Under the pieces are notes generated by a model. It worked only from the letters and a program-made list of their open reading frames with translations. It was not told the origin of the DNA and made no database searches. Made by a program: the position numbers and the translations under genes. DNA of 28,531 nt. It comes from Chara braunii. Taxonomy: Eukaryota > Streptophyta > Charophyceae > Charales > Characeae. The stretch covers positions 1,077,981 through 1,106,511 of the forward strand of contig BFEA01000166.1 of the NCBI GenBank assembly GCA_003427395.1, written 5' to 3'. Shown one piece after another: positions 8,588 through 19,198 of this stretch. Position 1 is the first letter of the stretch. Every line of letters begins with the position of its first letter.

Positions 8588-10218
8588 TGCAGAATTGAGA
8601 GAGTTCGATTATTTTCAGTTGGGAGAAATCTGACAATCCATCCTATTTAGGGGATATGCTGCCGGTATTTCTTACATTTTTAAATAAACATCAGATGTTA
8701 GTTAGGAAGATAAAATTATTTCTTGATCACTCAAGCATGGTTTGGGTACTGGCCTGTGCTGCATTGCAAATCACCTTTATTCATATTGATTCAAGGCTTG
8801 ACTATCTTCAAGTTGATCCTATAAGGATCACCTTCTATTATCCTTAGATAACAGGTCGGTTTCCGACTCAACTCATATTCACTCTTGCCACTCAACCTAA
8901 AAGGTTTTAGCAGTGTGGTTTGATTTATTGGTTGTGTTTTTACCCTGACTTTAATTGAATGGCCATTTAATAAAGATGTTGAGTACTTTATTTTGAGAGT
9001 TGCGCAAAGAGTGAGGCTTGTATGGCTAAAGCAAGGGGTGTGCGCGCAAAGAATGGTTGAAGTTGACCCCGTGTAGTGTGTGATCTGTTGATGTGAATTT
9101 TTTTATGTGATTACAGGTATGTTCTGTGAATTGAAGTCCAGACTTGGTTTTGTGTATGATTATGTGTATATATATATTTGAAGGAAGCCACACCGTGATT
9201 GTGAGAGTGATCGTCTTCTATCTCATGACTTTTATATCATGTTTCTTGTGTTCGCCCGACCCATTAAGGTCGCGCATAGTGATTAAGTAGGTGTTGCACT
9301 GAGAGAAAAAAAGTTCCCTTTGACCTTTTGCTTCTTAGAGTTATTATGGTTGGACTTTGTAGTCTGTGGCAGCCGTCAAAGTCAAACCCCTTGATATTTG
9401 ACCGCAACGACAGCTTGGAGTTGTCTACTCAACCCCTCTGCACAGGGTGCAGAAGAGGGTGTGGTCTTCAACCGCACATGACGGTTGTCTGGCGTCGAGA
9501 GAGTAACCCTCAAAGCGCCTGTCAGCCGACACTTGAGCGTCGAATGTGACCCTCGAGATTATCAAGGGCCGCGAGGCTACGAGTACTACACAGTACCCCA
9601 TCAGCGCGAGTGCTTGCGTATGCCCGCATGGCTGGTTGATATGAGGAGGTCATGCACTCGCTCGGTACTGATAAGGAAAATCCAGCGCGCAATACCTATC
9701 TGATTCTTGCTGCATAGAGTTATGGGTCGGATATTGAAGGGACTATGAGTATTGTTGTGTCGTGGTGTTGTTTGTAGTGATTGTTTTGTGTGTGTCCATG
9801 TGTTATGCGTGGTAAGTGTGAGTGTTGTGGCGTAATGCGTGGTGTGTAGGGTGCGTCCTAGTCGACTGACGCCGGGTCGCGCTTGGGACTTCACTCCCCC
9901 AGTGCGTCGATTCGCGTGCGGGTTCGATTTTGGGCGTTCGACCGCGCATACCCCCTATGGCCACCTCTGCAATTGCATACGAAAAGCTTTCGCATGTGGT
10001 TCAGTAGCTCGGCGGGGATACGCCCACCTAAGGGATGGTGACAGCTCCCGCAGGTGGAGGTAAGTGGCGCCTCGCATGACCCTGTCCTGTCGTAGGGGCT
10101 CGCGAGAGGTACGGCTGACGCGCTCGGCCGGAGCGGCAAACGCTCTCCGCGACAAGTCCTGCCAAATCCTGCGTGACGCGGTCGGGAGGGTCCCCGTGCG
10201 GGACCGATGCCCTCGACA

Positions 10219-10222
10219 GCGC
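10219..10222. repeat. right target-site duplication of LTR copy A (GCGC)
   Basis: Partner of GCAC at 1004-1007. It lies in the alanine codon of the D-S-G-A protease motif read on the minus strand. Confidence 0.7.
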
Positions 10223-10664
10223 CACTATCCTGCAAAGTGTTGCAGGACGCTTGCTCAACTTGGATGCGGACATAGAGGAGCGGTGCGTTGTTGTCATCGT
10301 ACCGCTGCTTGCGAAACTCGCGGGCCAACTTGGTAACGTACGCAAGGATGTACCCCACGGCAACTTCGTCATCCGTCAGCGTGGTCGAGAGAGGAAGCCA
10401 TGCGAAATCCTCGGACGTGAGCGGGTCCAATACCTCTATGTTGAACTCGCTCGCTGAATCCCTAGAAGAACCACTTGAAAACGATACGTCGCCGCTTTCG
10501 GATGGAGAAGATGCCGCACACACGTCTTGTCCTTGAGCATGAGTACCCAGCGTAGGAACGAGTCGGGCAACATAGTCCTCATAAGAATGTAGAAGAGGAG
10601 GACTATCGACGTCCGCATGTGCTTCATTCGTCCGCGAAGCAACCGGTTCATGAACCCAGTCTTG
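10219..10664 (-). pseudogene. Ty3-type gag-pol fragment: gag-protease linker up to the protease active site
   Basis: This is the upstream half of the gene whose other half is 433-1007. A continuous 148-codon frame runs from just after a TAA at 10665-10667 to the LTR junction. It has a Ser/Glu/Asp-rich stretch (S-S-P-S-E-S-G-D-V, then S-G-S-S-R-D-S-A-S-E), then L-D-P-L-T-S-E-D-F-A-W-L, a segment with A-P-L-L-Y-V-R-I-Q-V, and ends in N-T-L-Q-D-S-G-A, the retropepsin catalytic aspartate (D at 10227-10229) with its S-G-A. Hydrophobic beta-strand-like residues just before D-S-G-A are typical of retropepsins. There are no internal stops, so this half is better preserved than the other. No Met start is visible, and gag capsid and zinc knuckle are not seen upstream. 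The continuation of the frame past 10218 into LTR sequence is spurious. Confidence 0.85.
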
Positions 10665-11280
10665 TTATCATATTTTGTGTCGGTCTAGGTAATAGCACCT
10701 GAGATTATTTGAATATGGCGGTCATGGTACCGCGCCTGGTCCGGTTATCGATCGGGGACGCGCGCATGCACCTAGACTAAAGGTCACTGTATGGGTTATT
10801 TCTATTTTTCTTTCACATTTTTCTTTTCTATTCTTTCATATTTTCATAGGAGGTTGGATGTGGTTGCCTTGCTGGTGATGCAATATGAACCTAGGCCGTG
10901 TATAGGCTTACATTTTTTGTTTCAAGGCCTGTACTCACTTTGGTGGTGTGCCGAGGTTGGAGGCCCTATAGCGCTAGCTCCGATGAGTATTTATAGTACA
11001 GGTAGTAAGGCAATTCCTCAATCTAAGTGGCGTATGAATAGAAGGATTGAGACCCTTGATGGTGTCCAGTATCAAGGGGTGCGGGGAGGAAGGTGATGGT
11101 GCCATGAAAGTAAAACTCATATCATCTTCTTCTTAATTATTTTCATGATTATTCGTATTATATATTTTTTCTCATGGAACTGAGCTTCAGATTCGACCTT
11201 GCCGTGGCTTGGGAACGAGCCTGAGGTGCCAACTCACACGCTGAGTGGTCTCACGTGTTGAGATTGTGCTTTCGCCAGTT
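10665..11280. other. unassigned sequence upstream of the pol fragment
   Basis: I recognise nothing here. A 101-codon plus-strand frame (10791-11096) starts with a phenylalanine-rich stretch from a T-rich tract and has no recognisable motif, so I do not call it a gene. If the gag of the older element once lay here, it has been lost or replaced. Confidence 0.4.
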
Positions 11281-11435
11281 TGACAATTAATTTTGCACCT
11301 ATTTTGTAGCTATTTTGCAGCTATTTAGCTACCATTTTTGCAACTTGAAACTATTTCACAATTAATTTTGCAACTAGTGTGCAACTACTGGGCAATTAAT
11401 GTCGCAACTATTTTGCAATTATTTCACAACTAGTT
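11281..11435. repeat. degenerate short repeat of GCAACTATTTT type
   Basis: About a dozen imperfect units of 10-13 bases, such as TTTTGCACCTA, TTTTGTAGCTA, TTTTGCAGCTA, TTTTGCAACTA and TTTTGCAATTA. Spacing is irregular and no unit stays identical for long. It looks like a decayed minisatellite. Confidence 0.7.
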
Positions 11436-11469
11436 TTCAAATCATTGTTATTCATCATTGAGTTTGTAC

Positions 11470-11706
11470 CTAATCGAGTTGTGTGTATTTACCTAAGTTT
11501 TCATCGTGACGTCCGAATATCGCATCAATGTATTCTGAATCGTGATTATGGATTCTTCGATTGCTCACGTTCGTTATTCGTCCCTCATTGATTAATCTCA
11601 CCAAGTCCGTGTAACCTTGCATGTGTGACGCCCCGTTTCTTTGGTGGCGAATCAAGCTGAAGTTTTCCATGCCGTCGTGCATTCGGTGATGGCATGGGAA
11701 TGTACC
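11470..11706 (-). CDS. unrecognised short reading frame, possible exon or gene fragment
   Basis: An open frame of 78 codons runs from just after a TAA (11707-11709) to a TAG at 11470-11472, with the first Met codon at 11680-11682. The product is polar and of mixed composition (for example Y-T-D-L-V-R-L-I-N-E-G-R-I and H-N-H-D-S-E-Y-I-D-A-I-F-G-R) with no low-complexity run. It looks more like real protein than most frames here. I do not recognise a family. TTAG|GTAAAT near its end resembles a plant splice donor, so it could be an exon. It ends 84 bases from LTR copy B and could be a piece of the locus that the second element entered. It may equally be chance. Confidence 0.25.
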   Translation of the reverse strand, partial: GTFPCHHRMHDGMENFSLIRHQRNGASHMQGYTDLVRLINEGRITNVSNRRIHNHDSEYIDAIFGRHDENLGKYTQLD

Positions 11707-13561
11707 TTACATAAGCAGGAATATCGCTTTCGGTGCCAAGAAAACTTGTGGAAACTGAGTCTTGGCTTGAGCGCATCTCTTGTCGCCGCTGTCGAGCGCA
11801 TCGGTCCGGCACCGCACGGGGCAGCGCGGGACCCTCCTGGCCGCGTCATGCAGGAGTTGGTTTGTATCCTCGTCGTGAATATATATGGAGCTTTCGCAAG
11901 CCGCTCCGGCCGAATGCGCATGGCATACCTCTCGCGAGCCCCTACGACAGGACAGGGCCTACGCGAGGCACGACTTACCTCCACCTTACGGGAGTTGTCA
12001 CCTCCCTTCGGTGGGCGTATCCCTGCCGATCTACCAGTCCACAGTACGAAAGTTGATCAGCTGCAATCGCAGAGGTGAACCAGTCGAGGGCGTTTCTCGT
12101 TCGCTGTAGCATAGGGGGTACGCGCGGTAATACGCCTCTATCGAACCCCCACACGAACCGACGCCTTGGAGGGCTGAGATCCCAAGCGCGACTCGTCGCC
12201 GGTCGACTAGGACGCATCCCACACACCACGCGCACACCACTCTAAGAACATAAAAACAAAAACACACACACATACGCACGTACATATACAAATAGAGAAC
12301 GACACAAAACAAACAACGCGACAACACTCCTAGTCCCTTAGTAGCCATCCCATAACTTTCTGACGCAAAAATCAGATACGCGTCGCGCACGAGACTCAGT
12401 ATAAACTGCGCGGACGCAGGGCTAACTCATATCGACTCGCAATGCATGCATACACAAAGGATCGCAATGATGACGTACTATGCAGTACCCATACTCATGC
12501 GGTCCTCGTTAATCCTGAGGGTCGCATTTGACACTCAAGTATCGGCTGACACGCGCCTTGAGGGTTAATCTCTCGACGTTGGACAACCTCCAAGGGCGGT
12601 TGAAAACCACACCCTCTTCTGCCCCCTGCGGAGAGGGGGTGGTACACAGGTTCATACCTGTGGTGACAATCGTCTCTTATCGCCCTCGAGACCTGCTCCA
12701 TTATCTAGGGCCTGGAGAGAAGTCAAGAGGTTTGACTTTGACGGCTTCCATGGACTACAACGTCCAACTATAAAATTCTAAAAAGCAAAGGATAAAAAGA
12801 GATTTCCCTTTTCTCTCAAAAACATAATTTGTTTAACCCTTACGCACCACCACAGTAGGTCGCGCGAAACACTCGAAACGTATATATTTACACACATAAA
12901 GGGTTATTAATATAGGACGATCATTTCTCACAGTCACAGTGGGTTTCCTCTCAGCCGTATATATATATATGTATGTGAGCGCAGACAGTCAAATCCAAAG
13001 TCCAAATCACCAAACATACCTGCAATCACATCAAAGATTCAGCCGAAAGTCCATGCACTACACGGGGTCAACTTCAACCATTCTCTGCACTCACACCCCT
13101 TGCGCTTCGCCATACAAACCTCACTCTTGTGCAACTCCTCAAAATAAAATACTCAGTACTTTTCTTTAAATGGCCATTCAAATAAAGTCCGGGTGAAAAC
13201 ACAACAAAACAGTTCAAATCACAAGGCTAAAACCTTTAGGTTGAGTGACAGGAGTGAATTGGAATTGAATCGTAAACCGACGAATCGGCAACCGACCTGT
13301 TATCAGTGATAACAGAAGATGATCCCTGTAGGATCAAGTTGAATCTAGCCCAAATCCTGAATCGATCGATCAACAAGACCTGAACACAAGACATGTCAAT
13401 CCCCAAGCTAAATCTAAAAGTCCATGGAGAATAATCCCCATATCAGGATCTCACTAAAATCATCATATTTAACTAAGCCTAAGTCTACCTCCGAGTAAGT
13501 TTCAAAAGAAAGGTAGAACCTGACAGAATCTCCTATGTACGGAGTGGATTTCCCAGAATTG

Positions 13562-13870
13562 TCACCTGTCAAAATATAATCTAACTCCTTTAAACTAAGG
13601 AAATTTCGGCAGCGCTTCCCGTAGGAAAAGTATCCTTTCAAAATTTATATCAGCCTAAATATGACAACAGAAATAATCTTCAGCCTTTCAAAGTCAATTT
13701 TTGTCTAACTCCCTGAATTAGCAAAACTTCGGGCAACACTCCCTTTAAAAAATGAGACTTCCCATATTTTTACTAAGCTGTATAAAATTTAGACAAGTTG
13801 AACTTGAAAAAGTTAAAAGTTGACTAACTCCTTGGATTGGCAGAAATTTCGGCAGCGCTTCCCGTAGAGA
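13562..13870 (-). repeat. three ~125-base units carrying the GGCAGCGCTTCC motif (copy B)
   Basis: Units begin with TCTAACTCC or GACTAACTCC near 13580, 13708 and 13822. The first and third contain TTTCGGCAGCGCTTCCCGTA (within 13601-13623 and 13844-13866). The middle unit has the decayed TTCGGGCAACACTCCC near 13727. Two units of three therefore retain the motif exactly. Confidence 0.75.
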
Positions 13871-14188
13871 AAGTAACTTATCAACATTTATACAAAGCCA
13901 AGTATAACAAAAGATCCAAGAAAATGCGAGAATTAATCTAAGTAAAAAAAACTTAGCTAAAAAAATGCAGGAATTGAAACTAATTCCTATGGTTCTAGCA
14001 CGTGGCGAGCGGCTAAAACAACTACCTATCAAATCAAAATTCAGACTAAGCAGCAGCCTCACTCAGTCACATGCAGGTCAAACCACAAAGGTAAGTACTC
14101 CCACCATCCCCAAAGTCAACTTAGCAAACAATTGTTCATAGTCCCTCAATGATTTATCCCTTTATACCCAGCTTACATAGGGCATAAA

Positions 14189-14590
14189 GTTAGACCACCC
14201 AAACTTATGGAACATGTCGACACTTAGTCTTTTGAGGTAGCATATAACTGAACCGATCATCTTCAACTCAAGATTCGGCCTGCCCCTTCGTACCCCAGTT
14301 TTATTCTTAATAAGTACTCTCTTCAGTTGGTGATAAGTTATAGTCAGATTACCCAAACTTATGAAACTCTGTCTGACTAGCCGGTTCATAAGTAGAATAG
14401 TAATAAAGTATAGCCAAATTATTACCTTCTGGTTCCAATATGTGTGAGGCGTTGGACCAAGACCAGCCAAACTTATTGAATATGTCTTGGTCTTCGGCCT
14501 GGTTCATTTCTCTCAAAGCCAAGGCAAAAATAAATCGACAGAAACCCAAAGTAAACAAGGCCGCCAGACTACCCAAGCTTATGGATTTGA
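14189..14590 (-). repeat. hairpin-unit array in LTR copy B
   Basis: The loop core CCAAACTTATGGAAC or a variant occurs near 14200, 14352, 14466 and 14571. Two units have strong unit-specific stems: TAGTCAGA/TCTGACTA (14341-14348, 14372-14379) and GACCAAGAC/GTCTTGGTC (14455-14463, 14484-14492). The first unit lost its right arm through a deletion relative to C. The last pairs poorly. On the element strand the loop reads GTTCCATAAGTTTGGG, alignable with GTACCCTAGGGTTAGGG of copy A. Confidence 0.8.
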
Positions 14591-17500
14591 CTGACTCTTG
14601 AAAAGTGAACCTGACATTATACATGCGTTCCTTTACTTAGTTTGGTTATGTCCTGAAGAGAAAACGAAAATCATAGGGTCACGGATGCATACATCAATCA
14701 GACTACAGAGGAATAGGTAAACATGGGTGTAGTGGGTCATACAGATAGAGATGGTTTACCTGATGGTTCCGTGCCTCCAGAACCTCGCTTAGGTTGCGGA
14801 AGAGCTCCCGCAATCGGTGGGATGACTCCCCACAGAGCCTTAATGCGGACCTACGGGTTGCAATCCCGCCTGCCGCCTTCCTCTCATAACAGGATTAGAC
14901 TCAGAGTAAGAAAGGCAGAAGATAAGGGGTTTCAGACTCTCGAGATGCAAGAAGGAAACAACTCAACTCTCAGGAGAGGGCCTTGATATCTTCACTCGAC
15001 TGAGGGCCCCGCAATGACGGCCAAGTAACAACCGCTTGGTCAAGCTCCAGTCAGACTACCGACGTCAGCCCCCTTGTTGTCCCCGATCAATCTGTCGCCG
15101 CACAGGTATACATGCCGTAGTATATAGGGATAGTGGCGCCGTAAAGGCAGTCATTGTAGCTACAGCAACGGTAACTCAACACAAAGTGTGACGGTATTTG
15201 TAACACCAATTTGCACAAGGCCTACAACAGTCGTGCACAGTCCCTAGACACCGTCGTGTCGTTCGATGGCAGTGCACCCCGGTACTGAACATGCAAAAGC
15301 CCCGCAACAACTTCCTCCGCAGCAAGTAACAAGACGCAGACGCTAGCAATGAAACGTGGCAGCAACAATCTTAGCAGCCATGCACATCTTAACGCAACCC
15401 AGCGCCAACTGTCGTATGCGGTAGCACAGTCCGTCATCAGCAGTAGTCCAGACTCTAGCTACGGCGGCGGTTGGTCAGCCTATACTCGCCCTGTTTACCA
15501 CCCGCAGCAGTCCGAGCTCAGCAACAGTAGCATACTGTTGTACAACTCACAGTCGGCAGCAATCCATACCGTGACAATCGGCACAAAACAGTGCTCATCC
15601 TCCATAACTTCAACTGCTTTCCTTTGAAGAGCGAGCATCAAATCGGCCAACAGGTAAGTCTACAAACCCGTGGCTGGTCTCACGTTACTTTCATTCCTGA
15701 GTGCAACCCAGGGTCACCATACTTGTTTGAAGGAAACTGAGTCACCCGCTAAGCTACTAGAGGATGTAGTCCTTAGTTACCACCACGCTCAGGTAATCCA
15801 TAGTCGCAAGCATGATGCCCACTGCACACGGTTACCACAACTAGGCCTCTAAGGAGCACTGATAGTTGCCCGTCGTAGGCCAGTTTTCCCAACGTGTCCC
15901 ATTGCGCTAGCCTCCTTTCCAGTTGCCGCAGGCGCATTGCCTCATCTACACAGCGACTGAGCCTTCAGACTTACGTAGTTGTCCCGACCTGGCAATCACG
16001 TGCCCCTCTCCCTCTCTCGTGTGTATATGCCCTACACCTGCTCCGACCCTCGCCCTGGCTTGCTCGTTATGCACAGGCGCTTGCAGCAAGCCCATCGGGG
16101 CTCTGATGACGACCGACTCTTGAGGTCGACAGTCATGGAGGCAAGCACTAACGTAGCCGACAACAGATCCTCCCCCAGAGTTTGTGAAGATCTCCCTGCC
16201 TGTTTGAACTATCGAAGGCTGCACCCCGACTACAACGAAGAGTGACCGCGACACGACCAAGATAAGATGGCGAAGAGAACAGGAGGGGCAATACTGGTAT
16301 TTCTTCTCCTCAGTAGTTTGCATAGACTCGGCATGAATCTTCGGCTTAAACCTGGAAAGATTCATCCGAAATGTCGACGCCTTCCCCTCGCACGCAGCCT
16401 CTTTCGTTCCTACCTCCCTACACAGTACTTTAACGCATAAACTAGTGGTTCCATCCAACTCCGAGTCGCCCTACCAAGAAACCCCGAACTAACACTTTAC
16501 TCTGCCCAAAATCGTTGGAAATCGGGGGAGATATGCCCGTTTCCTTTTCTTCCTTCCCTCCTTCCGCCATCTCCCGGAGCACCTCTCTCCTCTAACTCTC
16601 GAACCACTAACCCTCCAGCAAAACTAACTTCACTAATGGACTCCCCCGGGCCCAAAACCTTCAAATCGATCCTCCCCTTGCCCGATTCCGCCCACTAACG
16701 AGTGAGAAAGCCCCGTTTCCTCCCTTTCGTTTACACTTCCTCCATAGCTCCGCGCGATGTCTTTCTCACTGTCCTCCTATTCTACTAACCTATTGTCTAA
16801 TCTAACACTACCAGCGCGCTCGCCCGGTCAAAAAAAGCCCATCTTCCATTTCCCCCCGCCTAAAACAGTTGCGGAATGGGTGAGCTACGAGCTCAGCCCT
16901 CCGCCATAGTCATGTCTCCTCTACTCTGTATGCACCCGGCGTTGTTCCTGTCCGGATTCATTCACCCTCTTGCTGCCTTAGCTTCGTCGTACTCTCTGTC
17001 TGGCTGCCTAGCTTCACCCACTGGTGCTATCGCAGCGTCCAGGCTCGTCAGCTGTCATCTCTGCTCCTTCTTCCATTGAATGTACCCGGCGCGAAATCGT
17101 GCCCGGGTCCATTCCTCCCTCTCTACTCTTTCCCAACTGTGTCCAGCCTCTAGTTCACTCCGCCCGATCTCTCTCGACAACTCCAGACGATGCGTCCTGC
17201 CCGTCGTGCCCAGCCTCCGGTCTGCTCCGCCCGATCTCTGTTGCGCTGCCCTGCTGAGCTATCTACTTGCCCTGTTATGCTCTCTTCTTGCCCCGCCGTG
17301 GTCCTCGCTTGCCCCAGCTANTTGCCAAACTGCGCACTAACCCACGCATCGCAGAAGGTGCCAACTGATGCCGATAGCCGAACGAATCTCGGAGGTCCGA
17401 ATTCACAAAGGAGTAATTCTCATCTTCACAGGTCGGGGTGATGTGCCCCGACCGACGGCGCTACAACACCAGGCGCTACTTGGTTTTCCTACCTCTGCCT

Positions 17501-18729
17501 TTTCAGTGAGCCGGAGGGCCAGCCCCACTGCGAAGCTTGCAACGTTGTTAAGGTAAGGCGGTTCCCGGCGCAGACCCTGACAGTAGTAGTAAATATTCAA
17601 GTGAGAACTTTGAAGGCCTGAGTGGGGGCTGGTTCCACGGGAACCGCCACTGCAGCCAGTGTCGCTGCGGGCCTCCCGACAGTGTCCCAGTCCAACCGTG
17701 CCTAGGCGCAGTCCCGTCTATCGGGTCCCGACGGGCGTGCTTACAATCAAATCTTTTGTCGTAGGTCAAGCCCGGCGGGTAGTGCACCCGCAGCAACCTC
17801 CGCCACCCTCGGGCCGTAGTCCCACATACCCGCTCTGTACGTTTTTCACTTCTCGTCCGCTTTTTATGCTATCGACGCCTCCCAAATGGAACGAGAGGGA
17901 AGCGACGACCACGAACCCCACCACTCTCGGTCGTATTGACCTTTCTCGGTCCGCCTTTCAAGACCGGCGGGGCAGGGGAATTCCGCCAACACCCCAACAT
18001 GTTGGAACCCGGACAGGGTCGTCAAAGAGGCGCGTGCTCAAGGTCCTTGGCTGCCGCGACGGCCCCCAACCCCAGCGTCGCGCTTGAGTCAAGGAGCGCC
18101 GGAGCGAAAATACTAATAATACCACTACAAAATAATAAAGATATTTTGAAACTTTCACTCATTAGAATACGACGAGTGCTGGCGACGTTCTGACACCGCC
18201 GACGGCAAAACCAAGGGGGATAGCCCCACTGGGCCCTCAACCCCTCGGTTTCCTCGCGCCGCTCCAATATCCTCGTGTCGTCACCGCTCGATCTCGATCC
18301 CTGTGTCCCGCTGATGAAAGTCTGACACCGTAACCACTAGTGCTAGACCCAAGTCTGAGTCTAACTTTAACGGATACCTACATAAAGGAATACTGCGCAG
18401 CGCGCAAACTTACTGGAACGTTTTAATATCACACTGTTGTTGACGTCGTCCTCCGTACGTGCGCACAAGCCACAGGCAGGCGCATTAATCAACGAGACAT
18501 AATTTTTTTAACCCTAGTTTTAAAAAAATAAACCCTTTAGTCAGCGGTCAACGCTGACCTCCATAATCATCAAAATAAAAAAAAACATGCGCGCCTCAAA
18601 CCTGCGCGCCCACACACTCTCTAATCTAGTCAATCGTCCAACCAATGTAAACCACAGACACATCCTCGCCTCGCGTGGAATACTTAATCTTTAAACCAAA
18701 CTTATTTTCTGTCACTTGAAAAAAACAGG

Positions 18730-18755
18730 GCGAATACCCTTGTGAGGGTATTCGC
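18730..18755. repeat. LTR-terminal palindrome (copy B)
   Basis: GCGAATACCCT (18730-18740) and AGGGTATTCGC (18745-18755) form a perfect 11-base stem with a TGTG loop, seven bases from the LTR 5' end. This matches the palindrome of copy A. Confidence 0.85.
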
Positions 18756-18921
18756 GCCGACAGCTTACCGGATCATATTAAGCGACGTCCCTGTCGCTTC
18801 GCAAGATCGAAAAGCTCTAAACCCATCCAAAACTCCAAATGTTGACGCGAAAGGAACCAATCCGATTAGCCGACAGACTCAGGGTTGAGGCCTCCAACAA
18901 TCCAAGCCCTTATAACTATAT

Positions 18922-18990
18922 GCTGCCAGGATTCTAACCCGGGTCTCCATTGTCCTGACCCTAGGACGCCGGTGCACTAGACATATGTAC
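18922..18990 (-). other. tRNA-like sequence (possible tRNA pseudogene or SINE head)
   Basis: On the minus strand CCGGG-TTAGAAT-CCTGG (18926-18942) folds as a T-arm with a seven-base loop; it resembles the B-box GGTTCGAATCC with one change. Upstream, GTCCT-AGGGTC-AGGAC (18952-18967) folds as an anticodon-like arm with a six-base loop, one base short of normal. TCTAGTGCACCGG before it is D-arm-like. I cannot form a convincing acceptor stem, so it is not a functional tRNA gene. Confidence 0.35.
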
Positions 18991-19173
18991 TACTGCATAA
19001 GTCTCAGCGGGCCTCCCAACTGTCCTATTCCCTTTTGTCCTAGACAAACGCCGGCTTCTGGTTAAGTGTCCTTAGTCTCTACGCTGCGAGCAGGGTCATA
19101 ACCAAGGACGTGGGCCCTAACCGAGACCTTAGAAGGCATTCTCGCCTCCCTCCAATAATTCTCACAATCAAAC

Positions 19174-19198
19174 ATATATATATATATATATATATATA
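19174..19198. repeat. AT dinucleotide run
   Basis: About 12 uninterrupted AT units in the internal region. Confidence 0.9.

Larger units (their letters stand above)
1008..10218 (+). mobile_element. solo giant LTR, copy A, of the TGTCG family
   Basis: The unit begins TGTCGGAGCG and ends CCTCGACA, so its termini are short inverted repeats of the TG...CA type. It is collinear, in reverse complement, with copies B and C. Examples: the terminal palindrome (1013-1042 against 18730-18755), the AGTAGTAAATAT...GAGAACTTTGAA block (about 2170-2205 against 17585-17615), CTACGGGTTGCAATCCCGCC (about 6585 against 14862), the AGCGCT motif (8481 against 13844), and the 3' end (10218 against 11790). At 9,211 bases it is longer than B (6,973) because of poly-A, poly-T and GA tracts, repeated modules (3540-5460) and more hairpin units (7119-8083). 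A TSD hugs it on both sides and no primer-binding site follows, so a solo LTR from recombination is the simplest reading. No coding gene is seen inside. Confidence 0.8.
11790..18762 (-). repeat. 3' LTR, copy B
   Basis: Plus-strand ends are TGTCGAGCGC (11790) and GCGCCGACA (18762), so on the element's own strand it runs from TGTCGGCGC to GCGCTCGACA. Its first 4.4 kb (11790-16231) match copy C closely. Its whole length matches copy A in inverse orientation with much more divergence. Relative to C it lacks about 320 bases, mostly hairpin units near 14210 and 14600. No gene is seen; the frames of 60-170 codons in it match those of A and C only through DNA similarity and are not maintained. One N lies at 17321. 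Confidence 0.8.

Noticed and set aside
9891-10218. C-terminal part of the minus-strand frame running on from the gag-pol fragment
   Set aside because: This part is LTR copy A sequence. The matching LTR ends in B and C translate similarly only because of DNA homology, and the true gene continues at 1007.
1008-10218. Copy A as a DNA transposon rather than an LTR
   Set aside because: Terminal inverted repeats are only about five bases, and the same unit as copy C is followed by a tRNA-Asp primer-binding site, which fits an LTR.
11641-12078. 145-codon plus-strand frame crossing the left edge of LTR B
   Set aside because: It crosses the LTR boundary at 11790, is antisense to the element, and its second half is shared LTR sequence with a different upstream part in copy C.
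15946-16458. 170-codon minus-strand frame in LTR B
   Set aside because: It has no recognisable motif and compositional bias, and the matching part of C is not kept as the same long frame.
18763-18790. Polypurine tract next to the 3' LTR
   Set aside because: On the element strand the bases before TGTCGG are mixed (GATCCGGTAAGC), not purine-rich. The tract is decayed, unusual, or the LTR pairing needs checking.
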